Notes under the pieces: generated by a model
Database searches by the model: none
Told to the model about the DNA's origin: nothing
What the model saw: the letters and a program-made list of their open reading frames with translations, nothing else
Position numbers and translations under genes: made by a program
Assembly (NCBI RefSeq): GCF_002237645.1
Contig: NZ_MJUZ01000022.1
Span: 62,001-126,000, forward strand
From: Desulfovibrio sp. MES5
GTDB lineage: Bacteria; Desulfobacterota; Desulfovibrionia; Desulfovibrionales; Desulfovibrionaceae
Direction: 5' to 3'
DNA: 64,000 bases
In this document: in pieces, positions 51,989-60,490 of the stretch
Layout of the letters: every line of letters starts with the position of its first letter
Position numbering within the stretch: the stretch's first letter is position 1

Positions 51989-52842
51989 TGCGCAACAGAA
52001 CCTTTCTTTTCATGCCGGGCAACAACCCCGGCATGCTTGCCAGCGCGCAGTGCCTGGGAGCGGATGTGGTCATCTTTGACCTTGAGGACGCCGTGGCCCA
52101 GCTGGAAAAAGACGCCGCCCGCACATTGGTGAGTCATGCCCTCACGGAACTGCGCCCGCAAGGCGTGGGGGTGACGGTGCGCATCAACGGTCTGGATACG
52201 CCCTACTGGCAGGCTGACATGCAAGCCGTGGTCGCCGCCGGGACGGATTTTGTCATGGTGCCGAAAATTGAAAGCGCTGAGCAGGTGCTGCAAGTGGCCG
52301 AAGCCATAGAAAGCGCGCGGCAAAAGCACGCCATAACGGCCCCCGTCAAGGCGCTTGCCATTATTGAAAGTCCCCTGGGGCTCGAGAATGCCTATGCCAT
52401 AGCTTCGGCCAGCAAAACTCTGCACGGCATCCTTCTTGGCGCCGAGGATTTTACCGCTTCAATGGGTGCGCAGCGCACAGCCGAAGGGGCCGAGATAGCC
52501 TACGCGCGCTCGCGCCTGCTCACGGCCTGCAAGGCTGCGGGCGTTCTGGCCATTGATACGCCCTTTCCCTTTGTGTCTGACCTTGAAGGGCTGGAAAAGG
52601 ACGCCGCCTTCGCCGTGCAGTTGGGTTTTGACGGCAAGGCCGTCATTTCGCCCCACCACGTGCACAGGGTCAACCAGGCATTCATGCCCGCGCCGGACAA
52701 GGTCAACTGGGCCAGGCGCGTCATGGCGGCGGCCCGCAAAGCCAGCGATGAAGGCAAGGGAGCCGTTTCACTGGACGGAATGATGATTGACCTGCCCATT
52801 ATCAAACGGGCGGAACGCATCCTGCTTCTGGCTGATGCATAA
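51988..52842 (+). CDS. citE: Citrate lyase beta subunit (citryl-ACP lyase)
   Basis: A 284-residue TIM-barrel enzyme that cleaves citryl-ACP to oxaloacetate and acetyl-ACP. FLFMPGNNPGMLASA, VVIFDLEDAVAQLEKDAAR, VRINGLDTPYW, LAIIESPLGLENA and FSAVxGAED-like GILLGAEDFTASMGAQR, which hold the Mg ligands, are present. ATG 51988 has AAGGAG eight bases upstream; a GTG three bases earlier is possible. Confidence 0.95.
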   Translation: MRNRTFLFMPGNNPGMLASAQCLGADVVIFDLEDAVAQLEKDAARTLVSHALTELRPQGVGVTVRINGLDTPYWQADMQAVVAAGTDFVMVPKIESAEQVLQVAEAIESARQKHAITAPVKALAIIESPLGLENAYAIASASKTLHGILLGAEDFTASMGAQRTAEGAEIAYARSRLLTACKAAGVLAIDTPFPFVSDLEGLEKDAAFAVQLGFDGKAVISPHHVHRVNQAFMPAPDKVNWARRVMAAARKASDEGKGAVSLDGMMIDLPIIKRAERILLLADA

Positions 52843-52854
52843 GGGGGCGCTGTA

Positions 52855-54261
52855 ATGAAACGCAAATATATCTCCACCATTGCCGCCGCGCTGCGTGAAT
52901 GCGGCCTCAAGGACGGCATGACCCTGTCTTTTCACCACCACCTGCGCAATGGCGACCATGTGGTCAACATGACAATGGACGCTGTGGCCGCACTCGGGGT
53001 CAAGGGCATCACCGTGGCCTGCTCTTCGCTTTTTCCCGTGCATGAGCACCTGATCGAGCATATCAAAAACGGCGTCATCACCGGGCTTGATACGGACTAC
53101 ATGAGCGGCCCCCTGGCCAAAGCCATCACGAGCGGCATTTTGCCCACGCCCGTCATATTCCGCTCGCACGGCGGGCGTCCCCGCGCCATAGGCGAAGGCT
53201 CGCTCAAGATCGACATCGCCGTGGTCGCCGCGCCCGCCGTGGACGCCATGGGCAACATCACCGGCACTGAAGGCCCGTCCGCCTGCGGCTCGCTGGGCTA
53301 TATCATCCCCGACACGCAGCATGCCGCAAAAGTCATCGCCGTGACCGATCACGTGGTTGAGGGTGGCCTCAGCCGCATAAGCATACCCCACGACGTGGTG
53401 GACCATGTGGTCGTTGTGGACAAAATCGGCGACCCCGCCGGTATTGTCTCCGGCTCCATCAGCCTCACGCGCGACCCTGTGGCTCTGGCCATTGCCCGCA
53501 ACGCCCAAGCCGTCATCAAGGCCTCCGGCCTGCTGCAGGACGGCTTCTGCTATCAGACAGGCGCTGGCGGCGCTTCGCTGGCGGCATCGCTTTTTCTGCG
53601 CGAAGACATGCGCGCCATGAAGGTGCACGGCGGTTTTCTGCTCGGCGGCATCACCAAATACATGGTCGAAATGCTTGAAGAAGGCCTGTTCGACAACGTA
53701 TTTGACGTGCAGTGCTTTGACCTGAGCAGCGTCAAATCCATTGCCCAGAACCCGCGCCACGTTGAAATATCCGCCGACACCTACGCAAACCCCAACAGAA
53801 AAAGCAATTGCGTGGACTTTCTCGACGCCGTCCTCCTGGGCGGCACGGAAATCGACCTTGATTTCAACGTCAACGTCACCACGGATTCCAACGGCAATAT
53901 CATTGGCGGTTCCGGCGGCCATAACGATGCCGCTGCCGGGGCCAAGCTGACCATCATTGTGGCCCCCCTGGTGCGCGCCCGCCTGCCCATTGTGGTGGAA
54001 AAGTGCACCACCCTGACGACCATAGGCTCCACAGTGGATGTGCTGGTGACGGAGCGCGGCATTGCCGTGAACCCGGCCCGCAAGGAACTTGCCGACAGGT
54101 TGCGCGACGCGCGCCTGCCCGTATGCGGCATTGAAGACCTGCACGACCAGGCCGTGCGCATGACCGGCAAACCTCTTGCCTACGAGCGCGGCGACAAGGT
54201 CGTGGGCACGATGGAGTACCGTGACGGAACCATTGTGGACCATATCTACGCCACAAAATAA
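52855..54261 (+). CDS. citF: Citrate lyase alpha subunit (citrate:acetyl-ACP transferase)
   Basis: A 468-residue CoA-transferase-like subunit that exchanges citrate for acetate on the ACP. It aligns by eye over its whole length with enterobacterial CitF from DGMTLSFHHHLRNGDHVVNM to the C-terminal MEYRDGTIVDHI, with GAGGASLAASLFL and the EISADTYANP region. It starts at about residue 45 of the enterobacterial protein, so the N-terminal extension is missing. GGGGG precedes the ATG; the gene is 12 bases behind citE. Confidence 0.95.
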   Translation: MKRKYISTIAAALRECGLKDGMTLSFHHHLRNGDHVVNMTMDAVAALGVKGITVACSSLFPVHEHLIEHIKNGVITGLDTDYMSGPLAKAITSGILPTPVIFRSHGGRPRAIGEGSLKIDIAVVAAPAVDAMGNITGTEGPSACGSLGYIIPDTQHAAKVIAVTDHVVEGGLSRISIPHDVVDHVVVVDKIGDPAGIVSGSISLTRDPVALAIARNAQAVIKASGLLQDGFCYQTGAGGASLAASLFLREDMRAMKVHGGFLLGGITKYMVEMLEEGLFDNVFDVQCFDLSSVKSIAQNPRHVEISADTYANPNRKSNCVDFLDAVLLGGTEIDLDFNVNVTTDSNGNIIGGSGGHNDAAAGAKLTIIVAPLVRARLPIVVEKCTTLTTIGSTVDVLVTERGIAVNPARKELADRLRDARLPVCGIEDLHDQAVRMTGKPLAYERGDKVVGTMEYRDGTIVDHIYATK

Positions 54262-54326
54262 CAGACACACGCCATGCTCCGGCGCGGCGAAAGCCCTGAC
54301 GCCGCCGCGCCGGAAACGGAGTTTTC

Positions 54327-54878
54327 ATGAGCCTGAACGACATCCTTGCCGCCCCCCTTGCTGCCATCCTTGTTGAAAGGGAAGCGCGCTGGAACCTGCG
54401 CCGCGAGCTTGCCGCAACCTGCGGGCAGGCCGTGATTTCGCTCACGCTCAATATTCCCGGCGCGGATAAAAATCCGGCAGGGACAGCGCAGGCCTTCGAC
54501 AGCCTGCGGCAGACCCTTCGCCGCGCCATTGCGCGCGACTGCGGGCACGCAGCCTGCCTTACAGCCGAAAAGGAACGCGCCGGGGTGGACGGCCCCTGCT
54601 GGATAGCCGCTGTGAACCTTGACCCGGCACAGCTCAAGGCGCTTTGCGTGGCCGTGGAAGAAGAGCACCCCCTGGGCAGGCTGGCTGATGCGGATGTGCT
54701 CAACGCGCAGGGGCAGCCTGTGAACCGGGCGGACGTCGGACTTCCCCCACGGCGCTGCTTTTTGTGTGAAGCCCCGGCAAGCCTCTGCCGCAGACAGGGC
54801 AAACACGACCCGCAAGAAATCATGGCCCATGTACGCAGTCTGCTGGCCCTCGCCACCAGCGCGGACGCCCATTCCTGA
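54327..54878 (+). CDS. citX: Apo-citrate lyase phosphoribosyl-dephospho-CoA transferase
   Basis: A 183-residue enzyme that attaches the prosthetic group to CitD. The family motif EEEHPLGRLADADVL and the C-terminal PPRRCFLCEAPASLC, which gives CitX its conserved Arg/Cys-rich site, are present. The N-terminal LVEREARWNLRREL is also typical. It lies 65 bases behind citF. Confidence 0.92.
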   Translation: MSLNDILAAPLAAILVEREARWNLRRELAATCGQAVISLTLNIPGADKNPAGTAQAFDSLRQTLRRAIARDCGHAACLTAEKERAGVDGPCWIAAVNLDPAQLKALCVAVEEEHPLGRLADADVLNAQGQPVNRADVGLPPRRCFLCEAPASLCRRQGKHDPQEIMAHVRSLLALATSADAHS

Positions 54879-54904
54879 TGTCCTGCCAGATTGCGGCATG
54901 GGTA

Positions 54905-55080
54905 CAGGAACGGTGCAGGGCCTGAGTCAGAGCAAGAGTAAGAACAGGAATCAAGGCCAAAATCGGGGGCGTGAAAATGAGTGGAATCTGCCGGAACCAG
55001 GCCAGAATCGAAACCGGAGTCCCTGTCGGAGCCAAGGTCAGAATCGGAGCCTGAAATCGGGCAGGCAACAGACAGAATAC
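54905..55080 (+). repeat. Low-complexity, imperfectly repeated tract between citX and citG
   Basis: A purine-rich tract with repeats of the type CAGAATCGGAGCC / CAGAATCGAAACC / CAAAATCGGGGGC. If translated in the citG frame it would give an Asn/Gln/Arg/Ser-rich segment. It is open in the citG frame, so a longer CitG cannot be excluded. Confidence 0.55.
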
Positions 55081-55140
55081 CATCTTGCGCCGCACAATTG
55101 CCCTTATAACCAAAACTGCCAAGTTCACACGGAATCCCGC

Positions 55141-56286
55141 ATGCCTGAAAGCCGCCACGCACTCTCTTCATCCGCCATGCCCGATATGGCACTGCCTGCC
55201 TCCGCGCTGCTGTCCGTCTCCATGCCGTCCTTCACTATGCCGCCTGTCGCCATGCCGTCCTCTGCGGCTCTGTCCGCCGTCGTGCTGCCGGGCCTGAAAA
55301 ACCTGCGCGCCTGCGCTCCCAGACGGCAAAAAAGCTCGTCCCTTTCTTCGGCCCGCGTTGGCGAACTGGCAGTTCGGGCCGCCATTCTTGAAGCTGCCGC
55401 CGGGCCAAAGCCGGGGCTGGTCTGCCGTGACAGTCAGGGCGCGCATAAAGACATGGACTACGCCACCTTTGTGCGCAGCGCCCTTGCCCTGCAAGGCTAT
55501 TTCACCCAGGCCCACGCGCTGGGCTCGGCCACCACAGCGCTGGAATCGGGGGCTGTTTTTCCACGCCTGCGGGCGCTGGGCCTCAAGGCCGAACACGACA
55601 TGTTTGCGGCCACCAATGGCGTCAATACCCACAAAGGACTGGTTTTTTCTCTGGGCCTCTTCTGCGCCGCCCTAGGCAGATTGGGCAACGCCGCCAACGT
55701 GCAGGCGCTGTGCCGCACGGCGGCCTCCTTTGTGCGGGGCATCACCAGAGCGGACATGGCCGCACTGCCCTGCGGCCCACAGGCGGCACAACTGGCCATC
55801 CCTGGCTTCTGCCCTCACAAGGCGCGGCATGCCCTGCCCAAGGCCACGCGCCCCCTGCTGGAAAAAGCTCTGGGCCGCAGCCTGACCCCTGGCGAGGTTA
55901 TCTATGTCATGTATGGCATGCGCGGCGTGCGCGGCGAGGCGGAACAGGGCTTTCCCGGCGTGGCCCTTGCCTGCCACAGCCTGCGGCGGCATGGCGCGGC
56001 CGTGAACATGAACAGGGCCATGGTCCATACCCTGCTGGAACTGCTGGCCCGCGTCGAGGATACAAGTCTGCTCTGGCGTGGGGGCGGCAGGGGCTTTGCC
56101 CTGGCCAGAACCTACGCAGCCACGACCCTTGACGCGGGCGGGCTGGACACAGCCCACGGCCGCCGCACCCTTGACCGCATGGGTGCGGCCTTTGTGCGCC
56201 GCAGGCTCAGCCCCGGCGGCTGCGCCGACATGCTCGCCACTGGCGTTTTTCTGCACCTGCTCGGCCGCGACAGCGGCCACTTCTAG
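55141..56286 (+). CDS. citG: Triphosphoribosyl-dephospho-CoA synthase
   Basis: Makes the citrate lyase prosthetic-group precursor from ATP and dephospho-CoA. The family core starts near residue 75 (ARVGELAVRAAILEAAAGPK) and has CRDSQGAHKDMDYATFVRSA, GVNTHKGLVFSLGLFC, and the C-terminal LSPGGCADMLATGVFL. At 381 residues from the ATG at 55141 it is about 80 longer than usual, owing to a Met/Ala/Ser/Pro-rich leader. The frame is open further upstream, and the true start is uncertain; GTG or internal Met starts nearer the core are possible. Confidence 0.88.
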   Translation: MPESRHALSSSAMPDMALPASALLSVSMPSFTMPPVAMPSSAALSAVVLPGLKNLRACAPRRQKSSSLSSARVGELAVRAAILEAAAGPKPGLVCRDSQGAHKDMDYATFVRSALALQGYFTQAHALGSATTALESGAVFPRLRALGLKAEHDMFAATNGVNTHKGLVFSLGLFCAALGRLGNAANVQALCRTAASFVRGITRADMAALPCGPQAAQLAIPGFCPHKARHALPKATRPLLEKALGRSLTPGEVIYVMYGMRGVRGEAEQGFPGVALACHSLRRHGAAVNMNRAMVHTLLELLARVEDTSLLWRGGGRGFALARTYAATTLDAGGLDTAHGRRTLDRMGAAFVRRRLSPGGCADMLATGVFLHLLGRDSGHF

Positions 56287-56355
56287 CGGCCCTGCTGGCG
56301 GTCGCTGTCAGGACAATGTCAGGTTGTAATGCTTTGTGGAGGAAAAATGTTTTGT

Positions 56356-56420
56356 GGGGGAGGAAACCCTTTTGCAAAAGGGTTTCCTCCCCCACGCCCC
56401 CACCCCCTAAAACTTTTATT
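56356..56420 (+). repeat. Family A palindromic repeat, forward copy
   Basis: Arms GGGGGAGGAAACCCTTTTG and CAAAAGGGTTTCCTCCCCC pair perfectly although they differ from the copy at 29079 on both sides. A C-rich tail and CTAAAACTTTTATTG follow. It lies 70 bases after citG, at the end of the citrate cluster. Confidence 0.9.
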
Positions 56421-56883
56421 GTAGTTCACTGCCCGACCGCACAGGACCAGAGCGCTTTCATAATGAAACTGGCTGGCAGGCGGCGCACACCTGTTCTCTC
56501 ACATCTCCCTTGCCATCCTACAGTGCTCACTATCCCCAAAAGATTGCCCCGGCGCCTGCCTCTGAACGCATGCAACCACTCGGCTAGCACGCCACGCAAG
56601 GCACATGCGGCGCGCCTCCGGCTTGGCGCCATGCCGCGATCCTCATGCCGCGTTCACCCTGGCGCGGCTTTTGTCGAGCGGCATTCACGTATTGCCCTTT
56701 GGCAAGGTTTACTGCTAAATTTAAAGGGTTATTCATTTTGTCGGAGCAGGTTGGCCTTGGGGGGACGCGTTCCCAATGGCAAACCACGCCAGTTACGACG
56801 CATACTCACGCAAACGGATTGCGTTTGCATTTTTTTGGCGGGCTCTGCCACGCACCACCCGTGTTTCACGGTAAAAACGCTTT
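56421..56883. other. Intergenic region between the citrate and cofactor genes
   Basis: About 460 bases without a convincing gene. Short frames are Arg/Pro/Ala-rich and lack ribosome binding sites. I see no molybdenum-cofactor riboswitch. Confidence 0.45.
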
Positions 56884-57007
56884 AGAGCAGTTTATAACTG
56901 AAATGAGTTAACTGCTCTGCAAGGATTTTCCTGAAAATCCTTGCCACGAAATGCGAATAAGCAGGCTTTGCCTGCCGGACATGAGCATTTCAAGTGTTAA
57001 ATGCTCT
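56884..57007 (+). repeat. Family C repeat, copy 3 (inverted relative to copies 1 and 2)
   Basis: AGAGCAGTTTATAACTGAAA, GAGTTAACTGCTCTGCAAGG, AGCAGGCTTTGCCTGC and TTCAAGTGTTAAATGCTCT. Both ends carry AGAGCA, as in family B. It ends 23 bases before moeA. Confidence 0.75.
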
Positions 57008-57030
57008 AAAATACCACCCGGAGGTCCGGC

Positions 57031-58305
57031 GTGAAATCCTTTTTGACCTTGCAGCCCGTGGAAAAGGTTATCGGGCATATCCGCACCTTTCCCGCGCTCT
57101 GCGCCGAGCGCGTCCCGCTGGACGCGGCCTCTGGCCGCCGCCTTGCGGACGACTTTGCAGCCCCCGCCGACCTGCCCGGATTCGACCGCGCCACTGTGGA
57201 CGGCTATGCCGTGCGGGCCCGCGATATTTTTGGCGCGCAGGAGGGCAACCCGGCCCTTGTGGAATGCGTGGGCGACTGCCCCATGGGGACGGCTCCCTCC
57301 ATCATTCTCCACGAGGGGCAGACGGCGCGCATACTTACGGGCGGCATGCTGCCGCAGGGTGCGGACTGCGCCGTCATGGTGGAGTATTCCCGCCCGGCCG
57401 GAGGCAACCTTGTGGAACTGACCCGCAGTCAGGCCCCTGGCGACAACGTTGTTCTGCGTGACGACGACGCTGCCGCCGGAACAAAGCTCCTCGCCGCCGG
57501 ACGCCGCCTGCGCCCGCAGGACATCGGCCTTCTGGCGGCCTTTGGCCAGACCGATGTGGCGGTGCGGCGCAGCCCGCGCGTGGCCATTGTGTCCACCGGG
57601 GATGAAGTGGTGCCCATTGAAGAAATGCCGCCGCCCGGAAAAGTCCGCGACGTCAACGCCCACAGCATCGCCGCCCTGTGCCGCGAGGCAGGGGCGCAGG
57701 CGGTGCGGGCCGGGCTTGTGCGCGACGATGCCGGTGAACTTGAGGCCTGCCTTACGCGGCTTGCAGAAGAATACGATGTGGTGGTGGTGTCCGGCGGTTC
57801 GTCGGCGGGCATGCGCGATCACACGGTTGAAGTGTTCACCGCAGTGCCCGGTGGCGAGATTCTCACCCACGGCGTGGCCCTCAGCCCCGGCAAGCCCTTC
57901 ATTTTGGGCCGCGCCGCCGCTGCCCGGCGCACGGTCTGCCTCATGGGGCTTCCGGGGCATACTGCCAGCGCCCTTATCTGTGCGCGTGTCTTTCTACTGC
58001 CCCTGCTCCACCACCTTCAGGGCCAGGCAGAGCAGGAAATTGCCCCCTGCGTTCCGGCGTGCCTGACGCGCTCCATAGCATCAACACAGGGCCGCCGCGA
58101 CTACCTGCGCGTTCGTCTGACGCCGCTTGCGCAAACAGCGCCCAACAGCGGCGACGCACTGTGCCCGCTGTATGAGGCCGCCCCCCTCACGGGAACCTCC
58201 GGCATCATTACCGGCATGACGGCGGCAGACGGCCTGCTGGTCTGCCCGGAAAACCGCGAAGGATTCAATGCGGGAGACATGGTCATGGTGGAGCTGTTTC
58301 AGTAA
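57031..58305 (+). CDS. moeA: Molybdopterin molybdotransferase MoeA
   Basis: A 424-residue enzyme that inserts molybdate or tungstate into adenylated molybdopterin. Family motifs are LPGFDRATVDGYAVRA near residue 48, ILTGGMLPQGADCAVMVEY, VAIVSTGDEVV, the MoCF-binding SGGSSAGMRDH, and VALSPGKPFILG, followed by a C-terminal domain IV. GGAGG lies upstream. It is immediately followed by a second, fused moeA. Confidence 0.93.
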   Translation: MKSFLTLQPVEKVIGHIRTFPALCAERVPLDAASGRRLADDFAAPADLPGFDRATVDGYAVRARDIFGAQEGNPALVECVGDCPMGTAPSIILHEGQTARILTGGMLPQGADCAVMVEYSRPAGGNLVELTRSQAPGDNVVLRDDDAAAGTKLLAAGRRLRPQDIGLLAAFGQTDVAVRRSPRVAIVSTGDEVVPIEEMPPPGKVRDVNAHSIAALCREAGAQAVRAGLVRDDAGELEACLTRLAEEYDVVVVSGGSSAGMRDHTVEVFTAVPGGEILTHGVALSPGKPFILGRAAAARRTVCLMGLPGHTASALICARVFLLPLLHHLQGQAEQEIAPCVPACLTRSIASTQGRRDYLRVRLTPLAQTAPNSGDALCPLYEAAPLTGTSGIITGMTAADGLLVCPENREGFNAGDMVMVELFQ

Positions 58306-58344
58306 AGCCTTCACATTTACCCCGCACCAGCACGGAGAACGCCC

Positions 58345-60363
58345 TTGAAACGCAATACCTACCTGACCCTGCTGCCGCCCGATGAAGCCAGAAGCCTCTG
58401 GTTTGCAAAGCTCAACGCCCACATGCACAGCCTGGCGGAAGAAACCGTTCCTCTGACTGAGGCCCTTCGTCGCGTGCTCAGTCGCCCTGTGGCGGCCCTG
58501 CGGTCTTCCCCGGCATTTCACGGAGCGGCCATGGACGGCATTGCCGTCAATGCCGAAGACACCTTTGCCGCTTCCCCACGCAATCCCCTGCGCCTTGAAC
58601 TCGGCAAGGCCGCCCACTGGATCAATACCGGCCACCCCCTGCCCGATGGCTGCAACGCTGTCATCATGGTGGAAAACGTTAATACTGAAACGGCTGAAGA
58701 CGCTCAGTGGGCCGTCATAGAAAAAGCCGCCTTTCCCTGGCAGCATGTGCGCAAGATGGGTGAGGACATGGTGGCCACGGAGATCATCCTGCCGCCCGGC
58801 GTGTGCATTGGCCCGTATGACCTGGGCGCTCTGGCTGCGGGCGGGGTGCTTGAAGTGCCGGTGTTTGCCCGCCCGCGTGTCGCCATCGTTCCCAGTGGAT
58901 CGGAAATTGTGCCCCTGAATCAGGCCAGGGAGGAAGATCTGCGCGCCGGACGGGTGCTGCCGGAATTCAATTCGCTGATTTTTTCGGCCATGATTACTGA
59001 GGCCGGGGGCGATCCCGTCACCCTGCCCGTGGTTCCCGACGAGCCGGAGGCCATTGCCGCCGCCGTCATGGCCGCCCTTGATGGGGCGGGGGCAGAAGCA
59101 GGTACGGGGACGGAGTCTGGAGCGTGGTCGGGAGCGGACGCAGGGACGGAAGCGGGAGCCGACCTTGTCATTCTTAATGCCGGGTCTTCGGCTGGCAGCC
59201 ATGACTACACGGCCCATGTGCTGGAGTCATTGGGCGAGGTGCTGGTGCACGGCGTTTCGGTTATGCCCGGCAAACCCACGGTTCTGGCCGTAGTGCGCGG
59301 CAAACCCGTTATCGGCGTGCCCGGCTATCCAGTTTCGGCCGGTATCGCCATGGAAGAATTTGTGCTGCCCCTGCTGGCCCTGTGGCAGAAGCGTGTTGCA
59401 ACGGAGCGCGAAAAGGCCACGGCCATTCCCTGCAACCCCTTGCCCTCACGCCCCGGTATGGAAGAACGCCTGCGCGTGAAGCTGGGCCGGGTGGATGGAA
59501 CCATCGTCGCCGTGCCCCTGCCGCGCGGCGCGGGAACCATCACCAGCCTGAGCCGGGCCGACGGCATCATCCGCATCCCCCGCGACAGCGAGGGCTGCGA
59601 CGCCGGGGAACCCGTGACCGTGGACTTGCTGCGTCCGCAGGCCGCGCTTGATAACGCGCTGCTGGCCATCGGCAGTCACGACAACACGCTGGACCTGCTG
59701 GACAGCCTGCTGCGCAAAACCCACCCCCGCTATCGCCTCACCTCTGCCCACGTGGGCTCTCTGGGCGGACTCATGGCCCTTGGGCGCGGCCAGTGCCATC
59801 TGGCTGGCAGTCACCTGCTGGATGCCGCCAGTGGCGTATACAACCGCAAGGCCATTGAAGAAAATCTTGAAGAACCTGTTGTTCTGCTGCGTCTTGTGGA
59901 CAGGGAACAGGGCATTTTGACAGCGCCCGGCAATCCCCTTGGCATCAGCGGCATTGAGGATCTGGCGCGGGAAGGGCTGCGTTTCGTGAACCGGCAGCGA
60001 GGCAGCGGCACCCGCGTGCTGCTGGACTACAGGCTTGCGTGTCTTGGCATTGCGCCCACGCGCATCACAGGCTACCGGGATGAGGAATACACCCACATGA
60101 ATGTGGCCGCAGCCGTGCTTTCAGGCCGCGCGGACGCGGGTCTTGCCGTGCGCTCCGCCGCCAACGCGCTGGGCCTGCCCTTTGTGCCCGTGGGTGTGGA
60201 AGAATACGACCTCGTCATCCCCCGCCGCTTTTATGAAACCCCGGCCATGCAGGCCCTGCTGGACGTCATACGCAGCGCTGACTTCAAGCAGACGGTAACG
60301 GCCCTCGGGGGCTACGGCACGGAAAAGACGGGGCAGATCATCTGGGAGCACCCAGGCAGATAG
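58345..60363 (+). CDS. MoeA fused to a periplasmic-binding-protein-like domain
   Basis: A 672-residue fusion. Residues 1-430 are MoeA-like (FHGAAMDGIAVNAEDT, VAIVPSGSEIV, LNAGSSAGSHDYT, VMPGKPTVLA, GVPGYPVSAGIAMEEF). Residues 440-670 are a type 2 periplasmic-binding fold (IGSHDNTLDLLDSLL, LAGSHLLDAASGVYN, NRQRGSGTRVLLDYRL), without a signal peptide. The second domain probably senses or holds the oxyanion. A Gly/Ala/Glu/Thr low-complexity insert lies near residues 247-270. Two MoeA types side by side suggest separate handling of Mo and W. Confidence 0.92.
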   Translation: MKRNTYLTLLPPDEARSLWFAKLNAHMHSLAEETVPLTEALRRVLSRPVAALRSSPAFHGAAMDGIAVNAEDTFAASPRNPLRLELGKAAHWINTGHPLPDGCNAVIMVENVNTETAEDAQWAVIEKAAFPWQHVRKMGEDMVATEIILPPGVCIGPYDLGALAAGGVLEVPVFARPRVAIVPSGSEIVPLNQAREEDLRAGRVLPEFNSLIFSAMITEAGGDPVTLPVVPDEPEAIAAAVMAALDGAGAEAGTGTESGAWSGADAGTEAGADLVILNAGSSAGSHDYTAHVLESLGEVLVHGVSVMPGKPTVLAVVRGKPVIGVPGYPVSAGIAMEEFVLPLLALWQKRVATEREKATAIPCNPLPSRPGMEERLRVKLGRVDGTIVAVPLPRGAGTITSLSRADGIIRIPRDSEGCDAGEPVTVDLLRPQAALDNALLAIGSHDNTLDLLDSLLRKTHPRYRLTSAHVGSLGGLMALGRGQCHLAGSHLLDAASGVYNRKAIEENLEEPVVLLRLVDREQGILTAPGNPLGISGIEDLAREGLRFVNRQRGSGTRVLLDYRLACLGIAPTRITGYRDEEYTHMNVAAAVLSGRADAGLAVRSAANALGLPFVPVGVEEYDLVIPRRFYETPAMQALLDVIRSADFKQTVTALGGYGTEKTGQIIWEHPGR

Positions 60364-60381
60364 GCCCGGCACCCTGCGGAA

Positions 60382-60407
60382 AGAAGAAGAAGAAGAAGAA
60401 GAAGAAT
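60382..60407. repeat. (GAA)n microsatellite between convergent genes
   Basis: About eight GAA/AAG triplets follow the moeA-PBP stop codon. A simple repeat in non-coding DNA that may vary in length. Confidence 0.9.
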
Positions 60408-60490
60408 TGCCCTGCGGCGTAGGGGGCTGTCAGGCCATGACGACCACGCCAATGTGGCCCGACAGGATACCGCCCGTCCGTGCTGGAGGG

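Noticed and set aside
52768..54270. A 500-codon open frame on the minus strand opposite citF
   Set aside because: citF is unmistakable on the other strand; the antisense frame is His/Gly/Val-rich and mirrors its codon pattern.
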